Shown here piece after piece: positions 55,123-62,847 of a stretch of DNA of 64,000 bases. This DNA is from Pseudomonas mohnii. Lineage in GTDB: Bacteria > Pseudomonadota > Gammaproteobacteria > Pseudomonadales > Pseudomonadaceae. The position numbers and the translations under genes are program-made. The stretch lies in the NCBI RefSeq assembly GCF_900105115.1, contig NZ_FNRV01000001.1, forward strand, positions 5,645,501 to 5,709,500, written 5' to 3'. Below the pieces are notes generated by a model. The model made no database searches, was not told the origin of the DNA, and saw only the letters and a program-made list of their open reading frames with translations. Position 1 is the first letter of the stretch. Each line of letters opens with the position of its first letter.

Positions 55123-55824
55123 ATGACTGTAGAAATCACGCTATCGGAAAACGTGACTGAAGAAGAGCGGTCAGGCATTTTGACCCCGTCGCTGGCCCAT
55201 AATCTCGCCAACCCTGTGATCGCATCCCCCGCCAAACTCCTCTTCCTGCCCGGAGCCTCGGGTAACACCCGGTTTTGGCTTCCGGTTGCTGAGCGTCTGG
55301 TCCACCCGGCGCAGCGGGTCCATCTCGGCTGGCCCGGCTTTGGAGACACTCCGCCCTTGCCTGGCGTAACCGGCATGGATGATCTGGTGGCTCGCGTGCT
55401 GGCCGAGATCGACCGACCCACAGCGCTGGTGGCGCAGTCTATGGGCGGTATAGTCGCTGTGCGTGCAGCGCTTGAGCGCCCTGAACTGATCACGCACCTG
55501 ACGCTGACCGTCACCTCTGGCGGGGTGGATATGTCTGCTCTGGGCGCGCATGACTGGCGCCCGGATTTTGCTGCCGCCAACCCGACACTGCCGAGTTGGT
55601 TTCTCGACGACCAGACCGACCTCACGCTCCGGTTGGCCGAGTTGCGCATGCCAGTCCTGCTCCTCTGGGGAGATTCTGATCCGATCAGCCCCGTTCGCGT
55701 CGGCCAGCGCCTTGCTCAACTGTTACCCCGCGCGGAACTACACGTCTTCCCTGGCGCCGATCACGATCTGGGTTTTACTCACGCAGCCGAAGTGGCAAGG
55801 TTGATAGAGGGACATCTGGTCTGA
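55123..55824 (+). CDS. Alpha/beta hydrolase with a GNAT-like N-terminal 27 residues
   Basis: 233 residues. From residue about 37 it is an alpha/beta hydrolase: FLPGASGNTRFW oxyanion region, nucleophile Ser106 in AQSMGG, acid in WGDSDP and His in ADHDLGF. The first 27 residues (MTVEITLSEN...TEEER) instead match the start of the GNAT gene at 24280 at 16 of 27 positions. AGGGAGA precedes the ATG, so the fusion is translatable. A GTG at 55216 could start the hydrolase alone but lacks a ribosome site. Substrate unknown. Confidence 0.8.
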   Translation: MTVEITLSENVTEEERSGILTPSLAHNLANPVIASPAKLLFLPGASGNTRFWLPVAERLVHPAQRVHLGWPGFGDTPPLPGVTGMDDLVARVLAEIDRPTALVAQSMGGIVAVRAALERPELITHLTLTVTSGGVDMSALGAHDWRPDFAAANPTLPSWFLDDQTDLTLRLAELRMPVLLLWGDSDPISPVRVGQRLAQLLPRAELHVFPGADHDLGFTHAAEVARLIEGHLV

Positions 55825-56141
55825 TGGTGAGCGGAGCACTGGTTGCCATCGCTTTGGACTAATTGTCCGCCCCCGTGCGCTTCAAGACCTCTCGGATAAC
55901 GGACAGACGACCGGGGGCATATCGCACCTGACCTCGCCGGATACTCTGCGCAAACTGCATAGAGATGAAAAAAAGCATCGTTAAACGTATGCGAACCAAG
56001 ATTGAGTCTGTGACAGGCGATTTTGCAGCTCGCTAACCGCTATGGGTCCGTGACAGGCAGAAATCGACTCGAAGCCTTCATTCGACACTACGCCTGCTCA
56101 ACGTTTAAATGGGTGGGTTTATTTATCAGGCTGCATAAACA
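55825..56141. other. Non-coding gap
   Basis: 317 bases between the hydrolase and the GFA gene. I see no gene. A near-repeat GTCTGTGACAGGC (about 56006) and GTCCGTGACAGGC (about 56046) lies here, and the base composition is more AT-rich than the housekeeping half. Confidence 0.5.
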
Positions 56142-56543
56142 ATGACCGGCACGTACCAAGGCAGCTGTCTCTGCCGCACAGTCAGATTCGAAATCAAATC
56201 AGACCCCAAAGCACTTACACATTGCCATTGCAGTCAGTGTCGCAAAGCTCACGGGGCTGCGTTTGCCAGCTATGGAAGCGTACCGCGCGCTGATTTGCAC
56301 TTCATCCAGGGTGCAGAACTCATGACTGCTTACCGCTCGTCTGAATCAGTCATTCGTCAGTTTTGCAGCCGATGCGGTTCGTCGTTGTTCTGGTCGAAAA
56401 GCCGAGGTGAATACGCTGACTGGATATCCATAGCGCTGGGCACCCTGGACACGTCTATTACGTCCGACAAACAGCGACATATCGAAGTCGCGTCCAAGGC
56501 ATCCTGGTATGAAATTCAGGATCAGTGGCCACAGGCTCAATGA
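56142..56543 (+). CDS. GFA (glutathione-dependent formaldehyde-activating-like) domain protein
   Basis: 133-residue zinc protein. The GFA pattern is seen as CLCRTVRF (Cys9, Cys11), HCHCSQCRKAHGAAF (Cys28, Cys30, Cys33) and FCSRCGSSLFW. Most GFA proteins have no proven enzyme activity. ATG 56142 directly follows a weak site. Alone on its strand. Confidence 0.9.
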   Translation: MTGTYQGSCLCRTVRFEIKSDPKALTHCHCSQCRKAHGAAFASYGSVPRADLHFIQGAELMTAYRSSESVIRQFCSRCGSSLFWSKSRGEYADWISIALGTLDTSITSDKQRHIEVASKASWYEIQDQWPQAQ

Positions 56544-56691
56544 ATGCAATGTGCCGATTTCGCCCCAAAGCAGACATTCCTCATGTAGCCGTAGAGTCCA
56601 GCAGGCGCACCAGAACCAGCCAGAAACGCAATGTCATCGAATCGCTAGGCGGACCCAAGAAGGGTATTTGCATGCACTGAGCACCGTCGCC

Positions 56692-57117
56692 TCACGCGAA
56701 AAGGTGAATATTTGCGAGGATAAATCCGACGACATAGAACAGGAATGCCAGCGAGATGCCTTGCAAGGGGCGGGTGAACCAGTACAGTTTCGCCATCACA
56801 AGGTAGGCACCAAGCACGATCAAACCTGTGAATCCGAGGAAATAAGAATGAAAGAGCAGCATCGGCTGCTCAAGTGCCAGATATCCAAAAATCGCTCCGA
56901 ACAAAATTGCACCCAGACTGTGGCTCGCGTTGAAGCCGATCCATGCTTTCCACACGCTTGTTTGGCGGCTGATGACGGGGGAGGTCGTTTTAAGTCGTGC
57001 TAGTAAGTCGGTGTCACGCGGATGGAGTTTGTCGCCAAAGTAGGTGTAGGCCAGATGCACCAGGCCTAACAACATGATGATTCCTGCACTGATCGTTATG
57101 AGTATTTGCGCAAGCAT
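56692..57117 (-). CDS. Small four-helix membrane protein of unknown function
   Basis: 141 residues with about four hydrophobic segments: IITISAGIIMLLGLVHLAYT, ASHSLGAILFGAIFGYLAL, FHSYFLGFTGLIVLGAYLVM and GISLAFLFYVVGFILA. I recognise no motif. ATG 57117 (MLAQILITI). It is 11 bases after the thioesterase stop on the same strand, so is probably in the HxlR-thioesterase transcription unit. Confidence 0.8.
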   Translation of the reverse strand: MLAQILITISAGIIMLLGLVHLAYTYFGDKLHPRDTDLLARLKTTSPVISRQTSVWKAWIGFNASHSLGAILFGAIFGYLALEQPMLLFHSYFLGFTGLIVLGAYLVMAKLYWFTRPLQGISLAFLFYVVGFILANIHLFA

Positions 57118-57128
57118 GGCGGTTCCTA

Positions 57129-57647
57129 CTAAATGTTCATCAGGCGTTCGGTTTCGATCCACGCGGAAATCGACGCGGGAAATTCAGGCGAGGCCGGATT
57201 GAGACCCATCGCATGGCGCACGTCCGCGCTGCTCACGAAACCTTCTCTGCCGACAATCGCACCTTTGCTGTGGCCGTGCGCCATCATCCTGCCATCTTGC
57301 AGAAACTCGAACGCCATGTAGTTCCAACGCGCGTCCCAGCATTTCATCGAAAAGCGTAAGGTATAAACCGCGAACGGCTTCAGGGCGCGACGGTACGAAA
57401 TGATGCTACCGCCCAGCATGGGGCGCCATCTCTTGCGTAGCGCGACCTCGGTGAATCCGGCGCGGGTGAAGTATTCGACCAGGGCCAGGTCAGTGATCGT
57501 CATGTAGCGACCGTTGTTCATGTGGCCGTTGATGTCGAGGTCATTTGGCCAGACGCGCATGACCAGCTCGATGGTTTCACCCATCTGGATCGGCGATTTA
57601 AAACGGGCTCGTAGCCAGGTCCAGAACAGCCGAAAGTAAAGACTCAT
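57129..57647 (-). CDS. Thioesterase-like (hotdog fold) protein
   Basis: 172 residues. VWPNDLDINGHMNNGRYM is the 4-hydroxybenzoyl-CoA thioesterase type active region, with the catalytic Asp. Probably an acyl-CoA thioesterase; substrate unknown. Its start ATG overlaps the HxlR gene stop by four bases (ATGA). Confidence 0.85.
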   Translation of the reverse strand: MSLYFRLFWTWLRARFKSPIQMGETIELVMRVWPNDLDINGHMNNGRYMTITDLALVEYFTRAGFTEVALRKRWRPMLGGSIISYRRALKPFAVYTLRFSMKCWDARWNYMAFEFLQDGRMMAHGHSKGAIVGREGFVSSADVRHAMGLNPASPEFPASISAWIETERLMNI

Positions 57648-58198
57648 GCTGATTTCTCTTTCTTCGATTTTTTTGGCGCAGCTATCGGCCGCGGTTCGAT
57701 GCGTCGCTGTTTTTCGTAGGCGGCGACTAGTCGGGCAATCCGTGGATCGGTACTGCCGGGGCCCGGAACCCAGTCAAGGTCGCGCAGGGTTAGCGCTTTG
57801 CCAGACCGATTGCGAGGTCGCATGGGCTCGATCACTTCGCCCGACTCGCGCTCGACGATCTGGATCGGAATCGAATCGGGAGTTTGTAGCCAGCGGTCGC
57901 CCCACTGTAGCAATGCGATTAGGACGGGCAGGAGATCGCGTCCCTTTTCGGTTAGATGGTAGGCCTTGCGAAGCGCATCGTCGCGGACCGGCGCCTGCAC
58001 CAGAATATCGGCGGCAATCATTGCATTCAGGCGCGTGGTCAGGACGTTGCGTGCGATGCCGAGGTGCAACGCAAACTCATCGAAACGGCGCGTGCCGAAT
58101 ACGACTTCGCGAATCAGGAGGAGCGTCCAGCGATCGCCCAGAACCTCTAGAGCGCGGGCGGCAGAACATAGGGACTCGTTGACTCTCTGGCGTGGCAT
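57644..58198 (-). CDS. HxlR-family winged-helix regulator
   Basis: 184 residues. The HxlR domain (about 10-105) has LEVLGDRWTLLLIREVVFGT and LTEKGRDLLPVLIALLQWGD; a C-terminal extension of about 75 residues with a Lys-rich end follows. HxlR proteins usually sense aldehydes or redox-active compounds. It is first in a three-gene unit with the thioesterase and membrane protein; the promoter lies in 58199-58290. Confidence 0.88.
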   Translation of the reverse strand: MPRQRVNESLCSAARALEVLGDRWTLLLIREVVFGTRRFDEFALHLGIARNVLTTRLNAMIAADILVQAPVRDDALRKAYHLTEKGRDLLPVLIALLQWGDRWLQTPDSIPIQIVERESGEVIEPMRPRNRSGKALTLRDLDWVPGPGSTDPRIARLVAAYEKQRRIEPRPIAAPKKSKKEKSA

Positions 58199-58465
58199 AG
58201 GACTTCAAATGCAAGAAATGTAGTCTTGACTCTATGTTTTTTAGTTTCATTAAGCAACTATTTTAGTTTCTTAATAAAACTTAACCTGTGATTTTCCGCA
58301 ATTCTTTCAAGGCCCCCATGCAGGTGGAGAATGGGAGTGCCAAAGCCGCGGGAAACCTGTTCGGCCTTGCATCCGCGAGGGATAGTCACGGTGGTGAGTG
58401 GACCAAACGAGCGTTGAAACAATCAGTCGCATCAGTGCGAATGGCGGCTTCTGAACTCATGACCG

Positions 58466-58526
58466 AGCGTCCGCTTCTGGCCGCTTTTTGTCTGTCGCGA
58501 GAGGCAGAAAACGACCCAAAGCAGAT
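58466..58526. repeat. Dispersed imperfect palindrome (copy 1)
   Basis: CGTCCGCTTCTGGCCGCTTT, a TGTCTGTC...GAGGCAGA inner stem, and ACGACCCAAAGCAG outer end. It resembles the element at 62763 read in the other direction. Confidence 0.6.
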
Positions 58527-58590
58527 GTGTCTAGCAAATCCGGAGCAATTCACTGATGTGGAAATCAAATCCGGCCATGGGCTTTTCTGG

Positions 58591-58824
58591 CTTTCAAACT
58601 GGCTATTCGCGGGCACCTTACGTCGCGGCAAAGGTGCGGCTGCGATTATCAGTTTGAACCAGCCGGCACGGCTTAACATCCATGAACCGTATGCGTATTT
58701 AAAGGGCGTGCTCACGCGCCTGCCGACGCAGCGGGCGAGTGAAGTCGATCAGTTGTTGCCGCATAAGTGGCAACCGGTTTCATCACGCAAGGCGTGGTGT
58801 CGGACGCATAAACCTGGCCGATAG
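58591..58824 (+). mobile_element. IS66-family transposase C-terminal remnant
   Basis: The last part of the frame reads NWLFAGTLRRGKGAAAI then LNIHEPYAYLKGVLTRLPTQ and ends ELLPHKWQP-like (VDQLLPHKWQPVS), the usual C-terminal end of IS66 TnpC. The upstream part of the same open frame (58288-58590) is not transposase and contains the palindrome at 58466, so the 178-codon frame is not one gene. tnpA/tnpB, the rest of tnpC and terminal repeats are missing. The rest of the 58199-59107 gap, including 58825-59107, shows no gene. Confidence 0.78.
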
Positions 58825-59107
58825 CTGTGACAAAGGCGGTGTTTTTCACTAAAAAGTACGTGGGCACCTCCGCCATTATCGCCGGGATTTCCATGCGTCA
58901 GAGAACCTTGCCCCACACCTTTTAAAGCCCAGGTCGTCCAGGAATACGTACCGCCGGACGTCTCAATAAAAAGCGTAGCTTTGCGCCGCAGAATAAGCGC
59001 AAACCTGGTTTGAAAATGGATACCTGCCTATCGTGACCGCCTGACGCCGACGTTGCCCGCTTGGTGCTACGGTGATGGCTTTTTAGCAACCAATTCGAGA
59101 TTTCCAT

Positions 59108-59869
59108 ATGAAACCCAATCCGACAATCGATAACGTATTACGCGTCGCGTTGGTGACAGGATCCACTTCCGGTATCGGCGCAGCCATTGCACGTGTACTC
59201 AGCCATGCAGGCTATGCGGTGGTGCTCCATTCGCGAAATTCTGCGGATGCAGGACGTACTATGGCCGCCGAAATGAAGCAGGCTATTTACGTGCAAGCTG
59301 ATCTTGCTTTCGAAGCTGACAGGGTCAGGCTTATTAACGAGGCGATCGCCGCGTGGGGGCAGCTCGACGTATTGGTCAATAACGCCGGTATTAGCAGAGT
59401 CATTCCGCACTGCGATCTTGCCTCGGCCAACTCGACGGTGTGGCACGAACTTAACGAGGTTAATGTCGTGGCGCCGTTCCACCTAGTCGCATTGGCCGAG
59501 TCGGCATTACGCGATGCCGCCCGTGACCGTCGAGCAGGTTGCGTCGTAAACATCAGTTCGCATGCCGGTATCCGTCCTAAGGGTGCATCGATTCCCTATG
59601 CGGTAAGCAAAGCTGCGCTTAATCACATGACCCGCTTGCTCGCGGTATCGCTGGGGCCAGAAATACGCGTAAACGCTGTGGCGCCTGGCTTGGTCGACAC
59701 GCCTCTGACCGCAGAGTGGACAGGTGCTCAAGAGTTGTGGCGAACTCGTGCACCTATGCGCAGGGCCGCTAGCCCAGACGACATCGCAAAAGCTGTTGTA
59801 ATGCTGGTCGAGTCGGACTATTTAACCGGCGAGATACTCCTCTCCGACGGCGGGTTGAATCTGACCTAG
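59108..59869 (+). CDS. SDR-family oxidoreductase
   Basis: 253-residue NAD(P)-dependent classical short-chain dehydrogenase. TGSTSGIG is at 17-24, NNAG at about residue 95, the active Tyr-Lys pair is in [10 protein letters not shown], and [13 protein letters not shown] follows. Closest in type to 3-oxoacyl-ACP reductase-like enzymes; substrate unknown. Codon usage is less GC-rich than the core genes. It ends 300 bases before convergent MerR. Confidence 0.9.
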   Translation: MKPNPTIDNVLRVALVTGSTSGIGAAIARVLSHAGYAVVLHSRNSADAGRTMAAEMKQAIYVQADLAFEADRVRLINEAIAAWGQLDVLVNNAGISRVIPHCDLASANSTVWHELNEVNVVAPFHLVALAESALRDAARDRRAGCVVNISSHAGIRPKGASIPYAVSKAALNHMTRLLAVSLGPEIRVNAVAPGLVDTPLTAEWTGAQELWRTRAPMRRAASPDDIAKAVVMLVESDYLTGEILLSDGGLNLT

Positions 59870-60170
59870 GTTTAGCATGCTCCCGTGTAGCAGTGAGAAG
59901 ACGAGTCACTCTGTTTCGTCGACTCGGCCAACGGCCGGACACCATAGCTTTTCAGGGCGGGATAGAGGACACCGACGGGCGGATACAAATTACCGAGTTG
60001 AGCCGCATAGATGGGCGCCCATTTAACCACGCAAGGTCTGTTGGGCGGACGTATGCTGTCCAGGGCCTGGCCAGAAGGCTTTAGAAAATGCATACAGGGC
60101 TTGAAGCTTGAAGCTTGAAGCTTGAAATTTGAAACAGGCTGCAGCTTCCGCATCTCTCGATGCTGACTAT
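59870..60170. repeat. Intergenic gap with GCTTGAA tandem repeat
   Basis: GCTTGAA is repeated four times at 60099-60126, followed by a fifth variant (ATTTGAA). Otherwise no gene is supported in this 301-base gap; the frame 59893-60084 has no recognisable product. Confidence 0.6.
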
Positions 60171-60560
60171 TCAGTTGGAAGAGTTGTTCAACTGCTGAAG
60201 CTCAAGTTGTTTGGCAGCACTGGCTTCGAGGTTTGCACGCTCTTCATCCAGGTACCGATAAATACTTTGGAGGTTGGCGATTTTCAGTTTGATTTCTGCC
60301 ATCTTCTTTTCAATTAGCTTGGCGCCGTCAGCACAATCGATCAGCTTGTTCCGCTGCGCATCCAGAATCTCGCCTATTTCCCCCAGGGAAAACCCCATGC
60401 TTTGCGCACGCTGGATAAAGTCCAGATCCTGCAGGGTTTGCGCTGTGTAATCACGATAGTTGTTAGTTCGCCGCTGCGGTGAGATCAGGCCGATTTGCTC
60501 GTAGTAACGTAGCGTATGGCGGCTGGCACCGCTGCGGGCCTCGAGTTCGCCGATTTTCAT
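60171..60560 (-). CDS. MerR-family transcriptional regulator
   Basis: 129 residues. N-terminal winged HTH with IGELEARSGASRHTLRYYEQ and GLISPQRRTNNYRDY, then a dimerisation coiled coil (about 80-118). One cysteine (in IDCADG) lies at the usual effector region, so a metal or thiol sensor is possible. Divergent from the epimerase gene, which it probably controls. ATG 60560 rather than TTG 60563. Confidence 0.9.
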   Translation of the reverse strand: MKIGELEARSGASRHTLRYYEQIGLISPQRRTNNYRDYTAQTLQDLDFIQRAQSMGFSLGEIGEILDAQRNKLIDCADGAKLIEKKMAEIKLKIANLQSIYRYLDEERANLEASAAKQLELQQLNNSSN

Positions 60561-60570
60561 CAAAACACCG

Positions 60571-60600
60571 CTTGACCATAGAGTTGGGTCGATAGTTTAC
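60571..60600. promoter_or_regulatory. Candidate MerR operator/promoter
   Basis: TTGACC, then GACC - ATAGAGTTG - GGTC dyad, then TAGTTT: a promoter-like pair with the dyad between the boxes, as MerR proteins use. Located between the two divergent starts. Confidence 0.45.
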
Positions 60601-60634
60601 GCTTCGTTCCTCACCTTAAACAAGGAACAGGAAA

Positions 60635-61714
60635 ATGAGCGTGGAGTGCTTTGTCACGGGGGGTACCGGTTTCATCGGTCAACATTTGGTGGCGTACCTG
60701 AGTGCAAAAGGTCACACCATTCAGGTGTTGATGCGTCGTCCGGAGCGACTAGCTGCACTGCGGGAGCAAGTCGACAAGTTGGGAGGCTGCGCAACCCGGG
60801 TATTTGCCGTAGCTGGCGATCTGGAACGGGACAACCTCGGGCTGAGTCCTGCTGACCGAGAAGTGCTAAGGCACGCCAGAGTTGTATTCCACCTAGGTGC
60901 CCACTTCGCATGGGGGCTTTCAGCGGAGCATTCTCGTGCGGTGAATGTGGAAGGGGCGAAGCGCGTGGCGCTGTTGGCGGCTGAGCAAAAAAGCCGGTTA
61001 GTGATGATCGGAGGCTACATGCTGAAAAATCATGAACATTTGCAACGCATCGGAATTGATCCTCGTTATCCGGAGCTGACGAATTGGCCTGCTGTCTACC
61101 GACGTGTCGGTGGTTACGAGGGGAGCAAGCTGGAGGCGTATTTTGCGACTCTGGAGGTCGTGTCCACCAAGGGTGGAGAGATTACCGTTGTCCACCCCGC
61201 GACGGTTTGTGGCCACAGCCGCACGGGGCATATCCTTGACGGTCAGCCGCTGGTGGAGCTGATACGCAACCTTGTGCAGGGAAAGCTGACTGCAGTGCCT
61301 GGTACCGCCGAGCACTGGCTGCCACTGGTTACCGTGGATTACCTGGTTGAACTGGTGGCGGTGTGTGCTTTTGATCCTGCCATGGTGGGCCAGGAACTGC
61401 TGGCGCTTGATGACCAAACGCCCAACTTGCGAGAACTCCTGGTACAGGCGGCACAACCTTTGGGCTTAAAGTCTCCCAAGCATTACATTTCACTTCGATT
61501 GCTGAAGTTGCTACTGAGTATTCCTCCCGTTGCGCGGTTTTTGAATTCAAAACCCGAAGCCTTGGACTTTATCCAGACCACTCGTTTTGATACAACGGCG
61601 GTCGAGCAATTTGCCAACAGGCATGGAATAGCCAAACCGGATATACGTCAGTCTTTGCAGCACACTGCAACGTTCGTCAATTCATATTGCATAGCCAAGG
61701 GCCAGGCCCTCTGA
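60635..61714 (+). CDS. NAD-dependent epimerase/dehydratase (extended SDR)
   Basis: 359 residues. TGGTGFIGQHL at 8-18 binds NAD(P); the Tyr-x-x-x-Lys pair is YEGSK. The substrate domain does not tell sugar epimerase from ketoreductase or hydroxysteroid dehydrogenase. ATG 60635 follows AAGGAACAGG. It is likely under control of the divergent MerR; a DMT exporter follows 90 bases downstream on the same strand. Confidence 0.87.
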   Translation: MSVECFVTGGTGFIGQHLVAYLSAKGHTIQVLMRRPERLAALREQVDKLGGCATRVFAVAGDLERDNLGLSPADREVLRHARVVFHLGAHFAWGLSAEHSRAVNVEGAKRVALLAAEQKSRLVMIGGYMLKNHEHLQRIGIDPRYPELTNWPAVYRRVGGYEGSKLEAYFATLEVVSTKGGEITVVHPATVCGHSRTGHILDGQPLVELIRNLVQGKLTAVPGTAEHWLPLVTVDYLVELVAVCAFDPAMVGQELLALDDQTPNLRELLVQAAQPLGLKSPKHYISLRLLKLLLSIPPVARFLNSKPEALDFIQTTRFDTTAVEQFANRHGIAKPDIRQSLQHTATFVNSYCIAKGQAL

Positions 61715-61804
61715 CTTCTCCCTTGGGGGCATCCTCAAACTTTGCGCCGTCGATGCAGGACGGCATTCTATCGAACGACAATTCAGCGACAGGGATCGTC
61801 AACA

Positions 61805-62704
61805 ATGCAATCTACTTTCAGCAAAGGCGTCATGTTTGCACTCTGCGCAGCGGCACTGAACGCAACGATCGGTGTGCTCAGTAAAGTGCTCATGAGTAAT
61901 GGTTTCACCGCCAGCAGTGTCGCTGTCATCAAGACCGTACTGGGTTGCGTGCTTCTCTCGATCTTACTGTTTTTCCTCAAGCGCCCGGCGGTGTCGACCA
62001 AATGGACTCAAGCGGCTCTCTGCGCGTTCCTTGGCATCTTCGTGCTGTTCCATTTCGAAACGTCCGCCTATCGACACTATGCGGCGGCAGGTGTGGTGGT
62101 GGTGCTGATGGCCAGCGCCTCAATATCCTCGATTATTCTGGGGCGTATTTTCCTCAAGGATGCCATCACCGCGAACGCTACCGTTGGCGCCGCACTGGCT
62201 ATCGCTGGGATCTCGGTGATCTTCGGCGGCGACCTGCAGCAGGGCTTTACCCTGCAAGGCGCTGCGCTCGCCTGCATGGCCGGCTGCGGCTATGGGGCCT
62301 TTTCGGTGGCCATGAAGCGTATGGGTGTGTCGGGGGGGCTGCACTTCACCCGACAATTATTGTTCTTTGGCAGCCTGTACCTGCTGATGCCGGCTGTAGC
62401 CGATGGTTTTGCTATAGGCGAGCTGTCGCCGCTGGCGATCGCCGCGCTGCTGGCGCTGGCCACGCTGCCGACAATCCTGGGCTTCTTCTGCACCACCAAG
62501 GCCATCGAGTATCTCAAGCCATCCCAAGTGCAAGCGCTGGAACTGACCGAGCCACTGTTCACCGCGCTGCTGGCGTTTTTGGCGCTCAATGAAGTACCGC
62601 GTGAAAGCCTTTACGCGGGAGCGGCACTGATCATCGTCGGCCTGTGTTTCTCCAATGAACTAATCCGCTTGGGCAACAAGGTATCCGTCCCTTCGACCAA
62701 GTGA
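61805..62704 (+). CDS. EamA/DMT-superfamily transporter
   Basis: 299 residues with ten hydrophobic segments in two EamA repeats (about 5-140 and 155-290): LNATIGVLSKVLMSNGFTAS in the first and LATLPTILGFFCTTKAIEYL in the second. DMT members export amino acids, nucleosides or drugs. ATG 61805 (MQSTFSKGV). It may share the MerR-controlled transcript. Confidence 0.9.
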   Translation: MQSTFSKGVMFALCAAALNATIGVLSKVLMSNGFTASSVAVIKTVLGCVLLSILLFFLKRPAVSTKWTQAALCAFLGIFVLFHFETSAYRHYAAAGVVVVLMASASISSIILGRIFLKDAITANATVGAALAIAGISVIFGGDLQQGFTLQGAALACMAGCGYGAFSVAMKRMGVSGGLHFTRQLLFFGSLYLLMPAVADGFAIGELSPLAIAALLALATLPTILGFFCTTKAIEYLKPSQVQALELTEPLFTALLAFLALNEVPRESLYAGAALIIVGLCFSNELIRLGNKVSVPSTK

Positions 62705-62762
62705 GCTATGTTCGGATCTTGATGACTTTAGCAATCAGTGGCTTTTAAGTATTTTGAGCGAC

Positions 62763-62826
62763 TGACCGCTTTTGGCCGACTGCTTCCTGTCACCACAGGC
62801 AGCAACCGGCCAGAAGCAGACGCCCA
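62763..62826. repeat. Dispersed imperfect palindrome (copy 2)
   Basis: GACCGCTTTTGGCCG - ACTGCTTCCTGT - CACC - ACAGGCAGCA - ACCGGCCAGAAGCAGACG. Arms pair over most of their length. Related to 58466-58526. It is between convergent DMT and diguanylate cyclase genes. Confidence 0.7.
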
Positions 62827-62847
62827 GATATCTCAACGAATCAGGCG

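Noticed and set aside
58288..58590. First half of a 178-codon open frame as part of a gene
   Set aside because: It has no similarity to IS66 transposase, contains a palindromic repeat and is likely accidental.
59893..60084. Possible 63-residue protein after the SDR gene
   Set aside because: No similarity or ribosome site; probably chance.
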